Assembly (NCBI GenBank): GCA_009744235.1
Contig: WPHV01000015.1
Location: 1-64,000 of the forward strand
From: Gillisella vitis
GTDB taxonomy: Bacteria; Pseudomonadota; Alphaproteobacteria; Rhizobiales; Rhizobiaceae
DNA: 64,000 nt
Direction: 5' to 3'
Positions 42,995-51,383 of this stretch are shown here, in pieces. The notes beneath the pieces are model-generated. The model saw only the letters and a list, made by a program, of their open reading frames with translations. It had not been told where the DNA came from and searched no databases. Both the position numbers and the translations under genes were made by a program. Position 1 is the first letter of the stretch. Each line of letters starts with the position of its first letter.

Positions 42995-43738
42995 CTCCAC
43001 CAGCGGTGCGGGAACGTCACAGGTCTTTTCCGGCGATTTGCACAGGTCAGCAATCACGCAGCGCTCGCATTCCGGCTTGCGGGCCTTGCAACAGTAGCGC
43101 CCATGCAGGATCAGCCAGTGATGGGCATGGAAGAGATAGTGCGTGGGGATGATCCGCATCAGGATCTCTTCGATCTCGTCAGGCGTTTTGCCGGGCGCCA
43201 GCCGGATGCGGTTGCCGATCCGTAAAATATGCGTATCAACCGCCATGGTGGGAATGCCGAAGGCCATGGACATCACCACATTGGCGGTCTTGCGGCCAAC
43301 GCCGGGCAGCGTCACCAGTTCCTCGCGGGTTTTCGGCACCTCGCTGCCGAAATCGTCGATCAGCTTCTGGCTGAGCGCGATGACATTCTTCGCCTTGTTG
43401 CGAAAAAGGCCGATGGTCTTGATATAGTCACGCACCTTCTCTTCGCCCAGCGCCAGCATTTTTTCCGGCGTATCGGCCACGGCAAACAGGGCGCGGGTCG
43501 CCTTGTTGACGCCCGCATCGGTCGCCTGCGCCGAAAGGGCTACGGCGACGACAAGGGTAAACGGGTTGACATGCTCCAGCTCGCCCTTCGGCTCCGGGCG
43601 CTGCACGGAAAACCGCCGGAAGATTTCCTCCAGATCGGCCTTGGAATAGGCGCTGCGAACCGCGACCTTTCGTCCCGCTGGCTTGGGCTGCGAGCTGGAA
43701 GAAATTGACTTTTTCAAAGTTTGCGTGCTGGATTTCAT
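42974..43738 (-). CDS. nth: Endonuclease III
   Basis: The 254-residue base-excision repair glycosylase/AP lyase removes oxidised pyrimidines. The helix-hairpin-helix LPGVGRKTANVVMSMAFG carries the catalytic Lys, and the catalytic Asp is in VDTHILRIGNRIRL. The four cysteines of the 4Fe-4S cluster follow the CX6CX2CX5C pattern in RYCCKARKPECERCVIADLC. An N-terminal extension of about 35 Ser/Lys-rich residues is longer than in E. coli. It is divergent from the DUF2244 gene and overlaps the EI24-type gene tail to tail. Confidence 0.95.
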   Translation of the reverse strand: MKSSTQTLKKSISSSSQPKPAGRKVAVRSAYSKADLEEIFRRFSVQRPEPKGELEHVNPFTLVVAVALSAQATDAGVNKATRALFAVADTPEKMLALGEEKVRDYIKTIGLFRNKAKNVIALSQKLIDDFGSEVPKTREELVTLPGVGRKTANVVMSMAFGIPTMAVDTHILRIGNRIRLAPGKTPDEIEEILMRIIPTHYLFHAHHWLILHGRYCCKARKPECERCVIADLCKSPEKTCDVPAPLVELPPQIL

Positions 43739-43782
43739 GGTTCTGTCATGGTCTGGTAGGTTGGGAAAGAAGGATAGCGTCC

Positions 43783-44265
43783 ATGGGCGAGGTTGCCGAT
43801 CAACCGATTTTCGCTGCCGAACTGGTACCCTATCGGTCGCTGGGCCGAAAGGGGTTTCGCATCATGCTGATGCTGTCCGGCCTGGTCTGTGTCGGCTATG
43901 GCGGGTTTTTCCTGACGACCGGTGCCTGGCCAATCGGGTTTTTCTTCGGGCTGGATTTTCTGCTACTCTATGGCGCTTTCCGGCTGAATTACCGGGCCGC
44001 CAAAGCCCGCGAGGAAGTCACCGTGTCGCGCACCGCCATCTCTATCCGCAAATTCACCCCCTCGGGACGGATGACCGAATTTCGCTGGAACCCGTTCTGG
44101 GCGCGGTTTTTCGTCCGCCGCCACGAGGAGTTCGGGATCATCTCGATGTCGGTACAGGGGCAAGGCCGGGCGACCGATGTCGGCTCCTTCCTCAATCCCG
44201 ACGACCGGGAAAGCTTTGCCAAGGCCTTTCGCGGTGCCTTGGCAACGGTAACGCAGCGGATCTGA
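43783..44265 (+). CDS. DUF2244-family membrane protein
   Basis: The 160-residue protein has two adjacent membrane helices at about 28-72 (MLMLSGLVCVGYGGFFLTTG, WPIGFFFGLDFLLLYGAFRL) and a soluble C-terminal domain (VTVSRTAISIRKFTPSGRMT, FRWNPFWARFFVRRHEEFG), the DUF2244 pattern. The family is frequent in Alphaproteobacteria next to nth, as here. Its function is unknown. The ATG at 43783 with AAGGA upstream is preferred to earlier in-frame starts that overlap the nth promoter region. Confidence 0.82.
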   Translation: MGEVADQPIFAAELVPYRSLGRKGFRIMLMLSGLVCVGYGGFFLTTGAWPIGFFFGLDFLLLYGAFRLNYRAAKAREEVTVSRTAISIRKFTPSGRMTEFRWNPFWARFFVRRHEEFGIISMSVQGQGRATDVGSFLNPDDRESFAKAFRGALATVTQRI

Positions 44266-44346
44266 TGTCTGTCACCCCATGGCAAGAAACGGGTGGCACG
44301 GCACGGCCTGTCATGGTCAAATCGCCTGAGCCAAAGGAAGAGTGCC

Positions 44347-45234
44347 ATGACCACATTTGCCCGCAGTTTTGAAACAGGCGCCAGCGACATTACCCCCGAA
44401 GGGAGCGATTACCAGACCGTGCGCCGGGTGATCGAGATGTTGACGCTTGATTACCGGGAGCAACCGGCGCTGGAAACCATCGCCGAGCGGCTTGGCCAAT
44501 CCCCCACGCAATTGCAGAAAACCTTTACCCGCTGGGCTGGCCTGTCGCCCAAGGCGTTTTTGCAAGCCGTGACGCTGGATCATGCCAAGCGGCTGCTGGG
44601 CCATGAAGGCCTGCCCTTGCTGGAAACCGCGCTGGAGCTTGGCCTGTCCGGGCCGGGCCGGTTGCATGACCTGTTCGTCAGCCATGAAGCGATGTCGCCG
44701 GGCGAGTGGAAAGCCAAAGGCGCAGGCCTGACCATCCGCCACAGCTTCCACTCTTCGCCGTTCGGCCTAGCGCTGGTGATGGTGACGGATCGCGGCTTGG
44801 CGGGCCTCGGCTTTTGCGATCCGGGCGAAGAAGCCGCCTGCTACGCCGACATGGCTGGACGCTGGCCACTGGCCAATTTTGTCGAGGACCCGCTGGCCAT
44901 CGAACCCTATGTGATCAGGATCTTCGACCCCGCCTGCTGGCAGGCGGAACAGCCGCTCCGCGTCGTGCTGATCGGCTCGGATTTCCAGGTCCGGGTCTGG
45001 CAAAGCCTGCTGCAAATCCCGCTTGGCCGCGCCGTCACCTATTCCGACATCGCCCAGAAAATCGGCCAACCCACCGCCAGCCGCGCCGTGGGAGCAGCGG
45101 TGGGCCGCAACCCGATTTCCTTCGTGGTGCCGTGTCATAGAGCACTGGGTAAAAGCGGCGCGCTGACGGGGTATCATTGGGGCTTGACGCGGAAACGGGC
45201 GATGCTGGGGTGGGAAGCTGGGCAGGTGGGGTGA
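44347..45234 (+). CDS. Ada-like methylated-DNA--protein cysteine methyltransferase with AraC HTH
   Basis: The 295-residue protein joins an N-terminal AraC-type HTH (AERLGQSPTQLQKTFTRWAG, SPKAFLQAVTLDHAKRLL) to a C-terminal O6-alkylguanine transferase domain with acceptor Cys263 in FVVPCHRALGKSG and the minor-groove helix region SRAVGAAVGRNPI. Unlike E. coli Ada it lacks the zinc-binding N-terminal domain that senses methylphosphotriesters, so alkyl transfer should be retained but its inducible activator switch is missing. The ATG at 44347 has AGGAAGAG upstream. Confidence 0.88.
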   Translation: MTTFARSFETGASDITPEGSDYQTVRRVIEMLTLDYREQPALETIAERLGQSPTQLQKTFTRWAGLSPKAFLQAVTLDHAKRLLGHEGLPLLETALELGLSGPGRLHDLFVSHEAMSPGEWKAKGAGLTIRHSFHSSPFGLALVMVTDRGLAGLGFCDPGEEAACYADMAGRWPLANFVEDPLAIEPYVIRIFDPACWQAEQPLRVVLIGSDFQVRVWQSLLQIPLGRAVTYSDIAQKIGQPTASRAVGAAVGRNPISFVVPCHRALGKSGALTGYHWGLTRKRAMLGWEAGQVG

Positions 45235-45515
45235 GTGGTGGATGTATGCTTTTGCCCCTAAGCGGACAAAAAGTTCGATCACTCAAAGACAGTTTTGCGA
45301 ACGACAGCCCAAAAATAGTGTTTTAGTTATCTTTCCACGAGATTCAGTCGATTTACCTGAATTAGTAAATATGAAATATCAACACTTGCACCCCCGCTAG
45401 ATTTCGGGATAACAATTGACGCAGGCGCCGCCATGCTAATTGAAGCTTTTAGTTCTGTGACGATGAACAGTTAGGACATGTCGGGGAGGACGGTTCAGGG
45501 GAGAGGAGCTATAGC

Positions 45516-47162
45516 ATGAGCCAACTTCGCGATGGTCTTCGTCAGCTGATCGCACAGCCAGAACATCCTACTACCCAGGTTCGTCCCGTAAGTCGTATCA
45601 GCTTCTCGATCACCGATACGGACGGTTTCAAGAAGTCGGCACAGTTTGCGGTTGATTGGCTGGCGAACAAGGTTGGTGGCGATCTTCCGAAGGAAGCCAG
45701 CTCTTTGGCGAGTTTCGACACACGTGGGGTGGCCGGTTTTCATCCATGCCATGCTGTTCGTCTGGACGATCACTCCGGGAGTATCTGGGCTGCAAGGATC
45801 GACGAACCCGGCTCTATACCACGCGCGGGGGAGACTTGGTCGACCGAGTTGTTCGTTGAGCGCCCAGTCAGGGGGCTGGTCCGCTTTGGGGCGCAACTTA
45901 TGGTGCGTTGTCCAGCTGGTAGCGCAGACCTGCGGGGCAGTCGTCCAAGGCTGGTATATGACTTGCTTCGCACTCTTTCTGCCGAAGTTGATGGCGAAGC
46001 GATCAGCGATGCTGCTATCGACCTAACCACACGTGACGATGCCGCTCGGCTTGCCGATTTGATCTACCGCCCTGGGCGTCGCTTGCCGATTATCGTCGTG
46101 TCTACCGACTATGATGGTCGGGCGCAGCTAAACTTGCACCATCTGGGCGTTCGTCTTTCTGGCGCGGCACATCTCTATAGCGCTAAGCCTGAAATGAGTT
46201 GGGAGCTGACCCGCCTCATCGGAAAGCGAATGTCAACCTTCAACGGTGGTGTTCGCATCTATATGCCGGGCCTCGTCGAGGAAGAGGAGGACCCCTATGA
46301 GCATCCCCTTTGGTTACTCCCGCCATCTGGAGTAAACACGCATCTCATCAACCAGCTCGCAGAACGTATTCTACCACTTGGATTTCAGGACAACGAGGGC
46401 GAAACTCGATTTTGGCACATGGGCCAGCTTCGCAAAGCCACCTCTGCAACCGCCGCGCTTGAAGCCTCGAGTTCGGAAACGGAGCAACTGCGAGCGAAGG
46501 TTTCGGTCCTGCAGGATGAAGTCGAGGATCTTAAAGAGCAGCTTGAAATTGCCGTAGGTCTAGAGCGAATTGCTTCATCCGCTGAGAAGGGCGCGCAGCA
46601 GGACGTCCAGCGAATGCAGGATGAGATTTCACGCCTGAAGAGTGAGAACTACCGTCTACGCAATCTTCCCGGGTCTGGTGATAGAACGGAACCAGCGAAC
46701 GGGCAGGATCGGGCCTTGGAAAACTATGATGACCTGAAAGATTGGGCGGAAGAGGTTCTCGGACCTCACATCTACATCCACACGAAAGCTCTGAAAGAAT
46801 GTTGCAAGAACGGCCATCCAGACATGATTGATCGTATTGCCGATACTCTGATTGCGATTCGGGACTTTTGGATTCCCTTTAAGCTGGAGGGCGGTCTCGC
46901 TAAGAAGGAAGCTGCGGAAAATGCCTTAGCAGCGCTGGGTGTAGAGAATGAAGGTTGTTTCACACGCCGTGAAAAGGCTGCCGAGAAATCAGAATACTCT
47001 GTTCGTGATGGTAGCATTACTCGTGTACTCTATGACCACTTCAAATATGGCAATTCACGGCAAAATTCTGAGCAGTTTCGAATCTATTATTCGTGGGATG
47101 AAGATGGAAGACGCCTGATCATTGGCAAGATGCCGTCGCATCTACCCAACGACTTATCATGA
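45516..47162 (+). CDS. Unrecognised 548-residue protein with coiled coil and RelE-like C-terminus
   Basis: I cannot name this family. Three parts are visible. Residues 1-295 look like mixed alpha/beta domains, with strands RLPIIVVSTD and VRIYMPGLVEEEEDPYEHPL and a GRAQLNLHHLGVRLSGAAHL block. Residues about 310-385 are a heptad-rich coiled coil (SSETEQLRAKVSVLQDEVED, LKEQLEIAVGLERI, MQDEISRLKSENYRLRNL). Residues 400-548 form a helical then beta domain ending VLYDHFKYGNSRQNSEQFRI, YYSWDEDGRR, GKMPSHL, which recalls RelE/HigB-type toxin sheets. No signal or membrane segment is seen. Base composition is visibly more AT-rich than its neighbours, and 280 AT-rich bases precede it, suggesting transfer. 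GAGGAG precedes the ATG. A solitary defence or toxin-type role is a guess. Confidence 0.7.
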   Translation: MSQLRDGLRQLIAQPEHPTTQVRPVSRISFSITDTDGFKKSAQFAVDWLANKVGGDLPKEASSLASFDTRGVAGFHPCHAVRLDDHSGSIWAARIDEPGSIPRAGETWSTELFVERPVRGLVRFGAQLMVRCPAGSADLRGSRPRLVYDLLRTLSAEVDGEAISDAAIDLTTRDDAARLADLIYRPGRRLPIIVVSTDYDGRAQLNLHHLGVRLSGAAHLYSAKPEMSWELTRLIGKRMSTFNGGVRIYMPGLVEEEEDPYEHPLWLLPPSGVNTHLINQLAERILPLGFQDNEGETRFWHMGQLRKATSATAALEASSSETEQLRAKVSVLQDEVEDLKEQLEIAVGLERIASSAEKGAQQDVQRMQDEISRLKSENYRLRNLPGSGDRTEPANGQDRALENYDDLKDWAEEVLGPHIYIHTKALKECCKNGHPDMIDRIADTLIAIRDFWIPFKLEGGLAKKEAAENALAALGVENEGCFTRREKAAEKSEYSVRDGSITRVLYDHFKYGNSRQNSEQFRIYYSWDEDGRRLIIGKMPSHLPNDLS

Positions 47163-47207
47163 ATGCCTTGCTGGATTTCGCGATCCCAGAAAGAACACAT
47201 CCTCCCC

Positions 47208-48185
47208 TCACCCCTCCAACCCCAACAACTCCCGCGCCGCCGCCTCATCCGTGATCAGCGTATGACACCCTATACGGCGCATGGTGGCGCGGATGGCGAT
47301 GGCGCGGTGGGCGCCGCCGGAGGCGATGACGATGTGCTTGGCTTTTTTCAGTGTGTCGAGATTAACTGACATCACCCGCTCGTTGATCGGGTGGGAGACC
47401 GAGCGGCCCTCGGCATCGAGGAAGTTGAACATGGTGTCGCAAACGCAGCCGGCTTCGATCAGTTCGTTCAGCGTGGCGCGGCTGATGAAGCCTTCCGACA
47501 GCGAGGTGGATTGCGGGCGGATATCGCCGCAGGAGACCACGGCGAGATCGAGATTTTCGGCGAGGTCATAGAGGGTTTTCAACCCGCAATCCTCAATCAA
47601 CGCCCGTTTGGTGGCAACGCTATCGACCAGCAGCGGAGCGAGGAACATATAGCATTCCGCCCCGAGTTGGCTGGCCAGCCGCCATGTATAGTCGATGGGA
47701 TTGGTCTGGTGAACGGCGACAATGCCGCCCAGCAGCGAGACGACCTTGCAGTTTTCCCGGCGCGGCGGGCGAAAACCTGCCAGTGATGCCGTCATGGTGC
47801 GGCCCCAGCCGACGCCGATGGTTGCATTATCAGTCACCACTTCTGTCAGGAACTGGCCAAGCGCCAGGCCGACGGCGCGGGCGATGCCTTCGGCGTCCTG
47901 CCCGGCAGAGGACGGCACAACCACGGCTTCATCCAGGCCGAAGGCCTTCTCCAGTTTCACGGCCAGTTCGACGCAATCGTCGATGCCTTCAGCAATCCAG
48001 ATCTGCACTTCGGAACGCTTCAACGCCTCATCCAGCAGCCGGATTACCGTTGAGCGGCTGATGCCGAGGCGTTCGGCCACATCCTTCTGAGTCAGGCCCT
48101 GGTTATAATAGAGCCAGGCAGCCCGAAGCCGCAGCGATGCCGCTTCCGAATAGCTGCTCTGGGTCTCCCGGCGAAGCTTGACCAC
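47208..48185 (-). CDS. SorC/DeoR-type sugar-binding transcriptional regulator
   Basis: The 325-residue regulator has an HTH at about 22-50 (AWLYYNQGLTQKDVAERLGI, SRSTVIRLLDEAL) and the SorC sugar-binding domain (IGVGWGRTMTASLAGF, VVSLLGGIVAVHQTNPIDYT, VIASGGAHRAIAIRATMRRI). Relatives include the polyol regulators SmoC and EryD. It is divergent from transaldolase, with a long inverted repeat between them, and may tune pentose phosphate or polyol breakdown. The effector would be a sugar phosphate. Confidence 0.85.
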   Translation of the reverse strand: MVKLRRETQSSYSEAASLRLRAAWLYYNQGLTQKDVAERLGISRSTVIRLLDEALKRSEVQIWIAEGIDDCVELAVKLEKAFGLDEAVVVPSSAGQDAEGIARAVGLALGQFLTEVVTDNATIGVGWGRTMTASLAGFRPPRRENCKVVSLLGGIVAVHQTNPIDYTWRLASQLGAECYMFLAPLLVDSVATKRALIEDCGLKTLYDLAENLDLAVVSCGDIRPQSTSLSEGFISRATLNELIEAGCVCDTMFNFLDAEGRSVSHPINERVMSVNLDTLKKAKHIVIASGGAHRAIAIRATMRRIGCHTLITDEAAARELLGLEG

Positions 48186-48235
48186 GATGCGAATTGCCCC
48201 CTGTTTTCCGTCTCCTGACTATCGCAAGTCATGCA

Positions 48236-48263
48236 ACATTTGTCAAATCCAACAGACAAATGT
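48236..48263. promoter_or_regulatory. Inverted repeat between SorC regulator and transaldolase genes
   Basis: ACATTTGTC (48236-48244) and GACAAATGT (48255-48263) are perfect 9-base arms with ten bases between, so the half-site centres are about two helical turns apart. It lies 51 bases upstream of the SorC-type start and about 130 upstream of tal. It is a good candidate operator for the regulator. Confidence 0.65.
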
Positions 48264-48396
48264 CTTGACTTAATGCCCTTCTATCCCGATATTCAGATCA
48301 AAGGACAGAGGATATGGTCCCCAGGTCGCAAAGACGTGTTGGAACGCAAATGCCCGTCCAGTGTTCATTTGATATGTGACATGAAGGAATTGCCTG

Positions 48397-49353
48397 ATGA
48401 CTTCGAAACTCGAACAGCTTCGCGCCATGACCACGGTTGTCGCCGATACCGGTGACATTGAGGCCGTAACCCGCCTGAAGCCGGTGGATTGCACCACCAA
48501 CCCGACCATCGTGCTGAAGGCCTTGGGCACCGAGATGTTTGCCGATGCCTTTGAAGAGGCGATCAAATGGGGCAAGGCCAAGGGTGGCGCCTCTGATGCC
48601 GTGACCGAGGCTATCGCCGATCGGCTGGCGATTTCGGTTGGTGCAGCGCTTGCCAAGATCGTGCCGGGCCGGGTCTCGACCGAAGTGGATGCCGATCTGT
48701 CCTTCGATACGCAGGCCTCGCTCAACAAGGCCCGCGCCATCATTGCGCAATATAAGGAGCGTGGTATCGAGAAGGATCGCATCCTGATCAAGCTCGCCTC
48801 CACCTGGGAAGGCATTCGCGCCGCCGAAGTGCTGCAAAAGGAAGGCATCGACTGCAACCTGACCCTGCTGTTTTCCCGCGCCCAGGCGATTGCCTGCGCC
48901 GAAGCCAAGGTGTTCCTGATTTCGCCCTTCGTTGGCCGTATTCTGGACTGGTACAAGAAATCGACCGGCGAGAACTACACCTCTGAAACCGATCCGGGCG
49001 TGGTGTCGGTGCGCCAGATCTATAATTTCTACAAGGTCAACAGCATCGAAACCATCGTGATGGGCGCGTCGTTCCGCAACGCGGGCGAGATTGAAGCTTT
49101 GGCCGGTTGCGACCGGTTGACGATCAGCCCGGCGCTGTTGGACGAGCTGGATGCGGCAACTGGCGATCTGCCCCGCGTGCTGTCGCCTGAAAAGACCACG
49201 CCTGATCCGCTGGTGTCGCTGGATGAAAAGGCGTTCCGTTGGGCGCTAAACGAAGATGCTATGGCCACGGAAAAGCTGTCGGAAGGCATTCGCGCCTTCG
49301 CCAAGGATCTTGGCACCCTGCGCGGCATGGTGGCAAAGAAGCTGGCCGCCTGA
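48397..49353 (+). CDS. tal: Transaldolase
   Basis: The 318-residue TIM-barrel enzyme moves a dihydroxyacetone unit from sedoheptulose 7-phosphate to glyceraldehyde 3-phosphate in the pentose phosphate pathway. It shows [14 protein letters not shown], the Schiff-base Lys in [30 protein letters not shown] and [14 protein letters not shown]. The length is that of the E. coli TalB class. It would receive the pentose phosphate made by xylAB 13 kb away. It is divergent from the SorC regulator and ends in a strong terminator. Confidence 0.93.
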   Translation: MTSKLEQLRAMTTVVADTGDIEAVTRLKPVDCTTNPTIVLKALGTEMFADAFEEAIKWGKAKGGASDAVTEAIADRLAISVGAALAKIVPGRVSTEVDADLSFDTQASLNKARAIIAQYKERGIEKDRILIKLASTWEGIRAAEVLQKEGIDCNLTLLFSRAQAIACAEAKVFLISPFVGRILDWYKKSTGENYTSETDPGVVSVRQIYNFYKVNSIETIVMGASFRNAGEIEALAGCDRLTISPALLDELDAATGDLPRVLSPEKTTPDPLVSLDEKAFRWALNEDAMATEKLSEGIRAFAKDLGTLRGMVAKKLAA

Positions 49354-49372
49354 TTTCGACGATATCTTGAGG

Positions 49373-49404
49373 AAAAGGGCGCGGCAAAGGCTGCGCCCTT
49401 TTTT
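49373..49404 (+). terminator. Rho-independent terminator of tal
   Basis: AAAGGGCGC (49374-49382) pairs with GCGCCCTTT (49393-49401) and is followed by further T bases, 20 bases after the stop. Confidence 0.85.
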
Positions 49405-49418
49405 GTTAAAGAAAAACC

Positions 49419-50015
49419 TCACTCGTCGCTATTGCCGCCTGCCCCGTTGCTATTGCCGAACGGGTTGCCATAGCCGCCGCCATTGTTCTGCCAGCTGGAA
49501 CCCTGTCCGCCCTGGCCCCTGCCCTTCCCCCCGTTGCCTTGGCCGCCATTCCCCTTGCCAACCGGCAGTTCAATCACCGGATCGACCGGCACGCCGCCAA
49601 TCATCCCCGGCGGATCGCCGCCGGTTTTGACGACATAGCGGCCATCCACCCAGCCGCTGATGCGCGGACGGTCCACGGTGGCGATCCGGCACCAATAACC
49701 GCCCCGGCTTTCCATACAGTTCTGCATATCAACCGGCGTGCCTTCGGTCAGCGCATGGATAATCCGGAAATTCGGGCCTGCACCGGATAGAACCGGCAAT
49801 TGCTGGCCAGGCTTGAGGCCGGTGACGTGCCAGAGATAGGGATCGGGGAAATCCATTCCGCCTTGTGCGCCATTCCCCTCACCATTGACAGAAGGTGCCG
49901 GGATCACCGTCTGGCTGAAGGCCGGCATGGCGGAAAATACCAGGAATAACGCCAGCACGCGGCACCCCGTGATTGTGCTAGAAGGCCTGCGGCTGAGACT
50001 GGCTGCTGGAGGCAT
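49419..50015 (-). CDS. Secreted SH3-domain protein with Gly/Asn-rich tail
   Basis: The 198-residue protein has a signal peptide (about 1-34, ending MPAFSQT), a bacterial SH3-like domain of about 75 residues (LWHVTGLKPGQQLPVLSGAG, GTPVDMQNCMESRGGYWCRI, RISGWVDGRYVV) with two Cys that could pair, and a C-terminal tail of about 50 residues almost entirely Gly, Asn, Gln and Lys. Bacterial SH3 domains often bind cell-wall peptides; the flexible tail is unusual. AGGAG precedes the ATG. It converges with tal. Confidence 0.8.
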   Translation of the reverse strand: MPPAASLSRRPSSTITGCRVLALFLVFSAMPAFSQTVIPAPSVNGEGNGAQGGMDFPDPYLWHVTGLKPGQQLPVLSGAGPNFRIIHALTEGTPVDMQNCMESRGGYWCRIATVDRPRISGWVDGRYVVKTGGDPPGMIGGVPVDPVIELPVGKGNGGQGNGGKGRGQGGQGSSWQNNGGGYGNPFGNSNGAGGNSDE

Positions 50016-50311
50016 GGCATTCTCCTGTTGCTGGAAAAGGCCTGATGGCCTTTCTGTGGGCGGCGGTGCGCTACATTTTCACGGTTACATTGTCTTACCC
50101 GACGATCCGTTAAATTCAGGTGGACACTCAGTTCGGATGGAGTGGCCGACCTGTGCGCTATGATGTTTATGATTGATTTCGACTATAAATAAGCTTCAGG
50201 CGTTGTTTTCGTTCCCCGATGATGACAAGGTAGGGTCTTCGCGGAACTCGCGTTCTTCCCTTGCTTTTATGGCCTCGCCTCTCTTCGATGGCCTTTTTTC
50301 CGTTTGTTGAC

Positions 50312-51220
50312 ATGATGAAATCGACTTCGCTTGGCTATGTCTTTGCCTTTGCCGCCTATACGGTATTTTCCATGCAGGATGGCATTTCCAAGCATTTGGG
50401 CGATAGCTATTCGCCGGTGGTGGTCGCCACTGTACGCTATTGGGCCTTTGCGATCTTCGCGCTCATTCTGGCCGCCCGCAGCCGCAATGGTCTGGTCGCG
50501 GCAGTCAAAACCAAACGGCCTATCCTGCAAATCCTGCGGGGCCTGTTGCTGGGCGCGCAGATCCTGGTGTCGATTGCCGCCTTTCACTATGTCGGACTTG
50601 CCCAATCGCAGGCGATCTTTGCAGCCGGACCCATTTTCGTAGCGCTGCTGTCGGTGCCGCTCTTGGGTGAACAGGTGGGCTGGCGGCGCTGGACGGCAAT
50701 CCTCGTCGGCATGCTCGGCGTGGTGCTAATCCTTTCTCCGGGCTCAGGCAGTTTCAGCCTGATGGTGGCGCTACCACTGTTCTGCGCGCTATCAGGGGCT
50801 TTTTACGGCATTCTGACACGGCTGGTCAGCCGCGACGATCCGCCCGTCACCAGCTTTTTCTATATGTGCATGGTCGGCTTTGTCGGAGCCAATTGCATGG
50901 CGCCATTTTTCCTCGCCCCAATTGCAAGACAGGATTGGTTCTGGATGTTGGCGCTGTGCTGCACCGGCATTGCCGGGCATTTTTCGCTGATCAAGGCCTA
51001 TGAGCACTTGAATGCCGTGGTGCTGCAACCGATTGCCTATTACCAGCTCGTGTTAGGCTCAATCATCGCAGTAACGGTGTTTGGCGAAAGCCTGACCCGC
51101 AATATGGTGCTGGGCTCGGTCATTGTGGTGGGGGCAGGTCTGTTTACCGTCTGGCGCGAACAGGTGGTGGCACGGCGAAAAGCCCTTGAGGTTCAATCTA
51201 TTGCAGAACCTGCTTCTTAA
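50312..51220 (+). CDS. EamA-family DMT transporter
   Basis: The 302-residue protein has ten hydrophobic helices in two EamA repeats: LGYVFAFAAYTVFSMQDGIS opens the first, VALPLFCALSGAFYGILTRL the second. This is the drug/metabolite exporter fold. The C-terminal AVVLQPIAYYQLVLGSIIAV is typical. In-frame starts exist at 50261, 50288 and 50312; none has a good ribosome binding site, and I chose 50312 by the usual N-terminus. The substrate is unknown. Confidence 0.8.
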   Translation: MMKSTSLGYVFAFAAYTVFSMQDGISKHLGDSYSPVVVATVRYWAFAIFALILAARSRNGLVAAVKTKRPILQILRGLLLGAQILVSIAAFHYVGLAQSQAIFAAGPIFVALLSVPLLGEQVGWRRWTAILVGMLGVVLILSPGSGSFSLMVALPLFCALSGAFYGILTRLVSRDDPPVTSFFYMCMVGFVGANCMAPFFLAPIARQDWFWMLALCCTGIAGHFSLIKAYEHLNAVVLQPIAYYQLVLGSIIAVTVFGESLTRNMVLGSVIVVGAGLFTVWREQVVARRKALEVQSIAEPAS

Positions 51221-51383
51221 CTAAACTTCATACGGGAACTGATTACACCCTCATTAACCGTGGTTGCGAATATACGACGATAAAGAAAAACGAATATACC
51301 CAATTAAGCCTTCGGCAACAGGAAACTCCTAAAACTAGGGGGTGTTTTGCGTTTGTGGAGTGGGCCATGGGATATCGTGTGTC

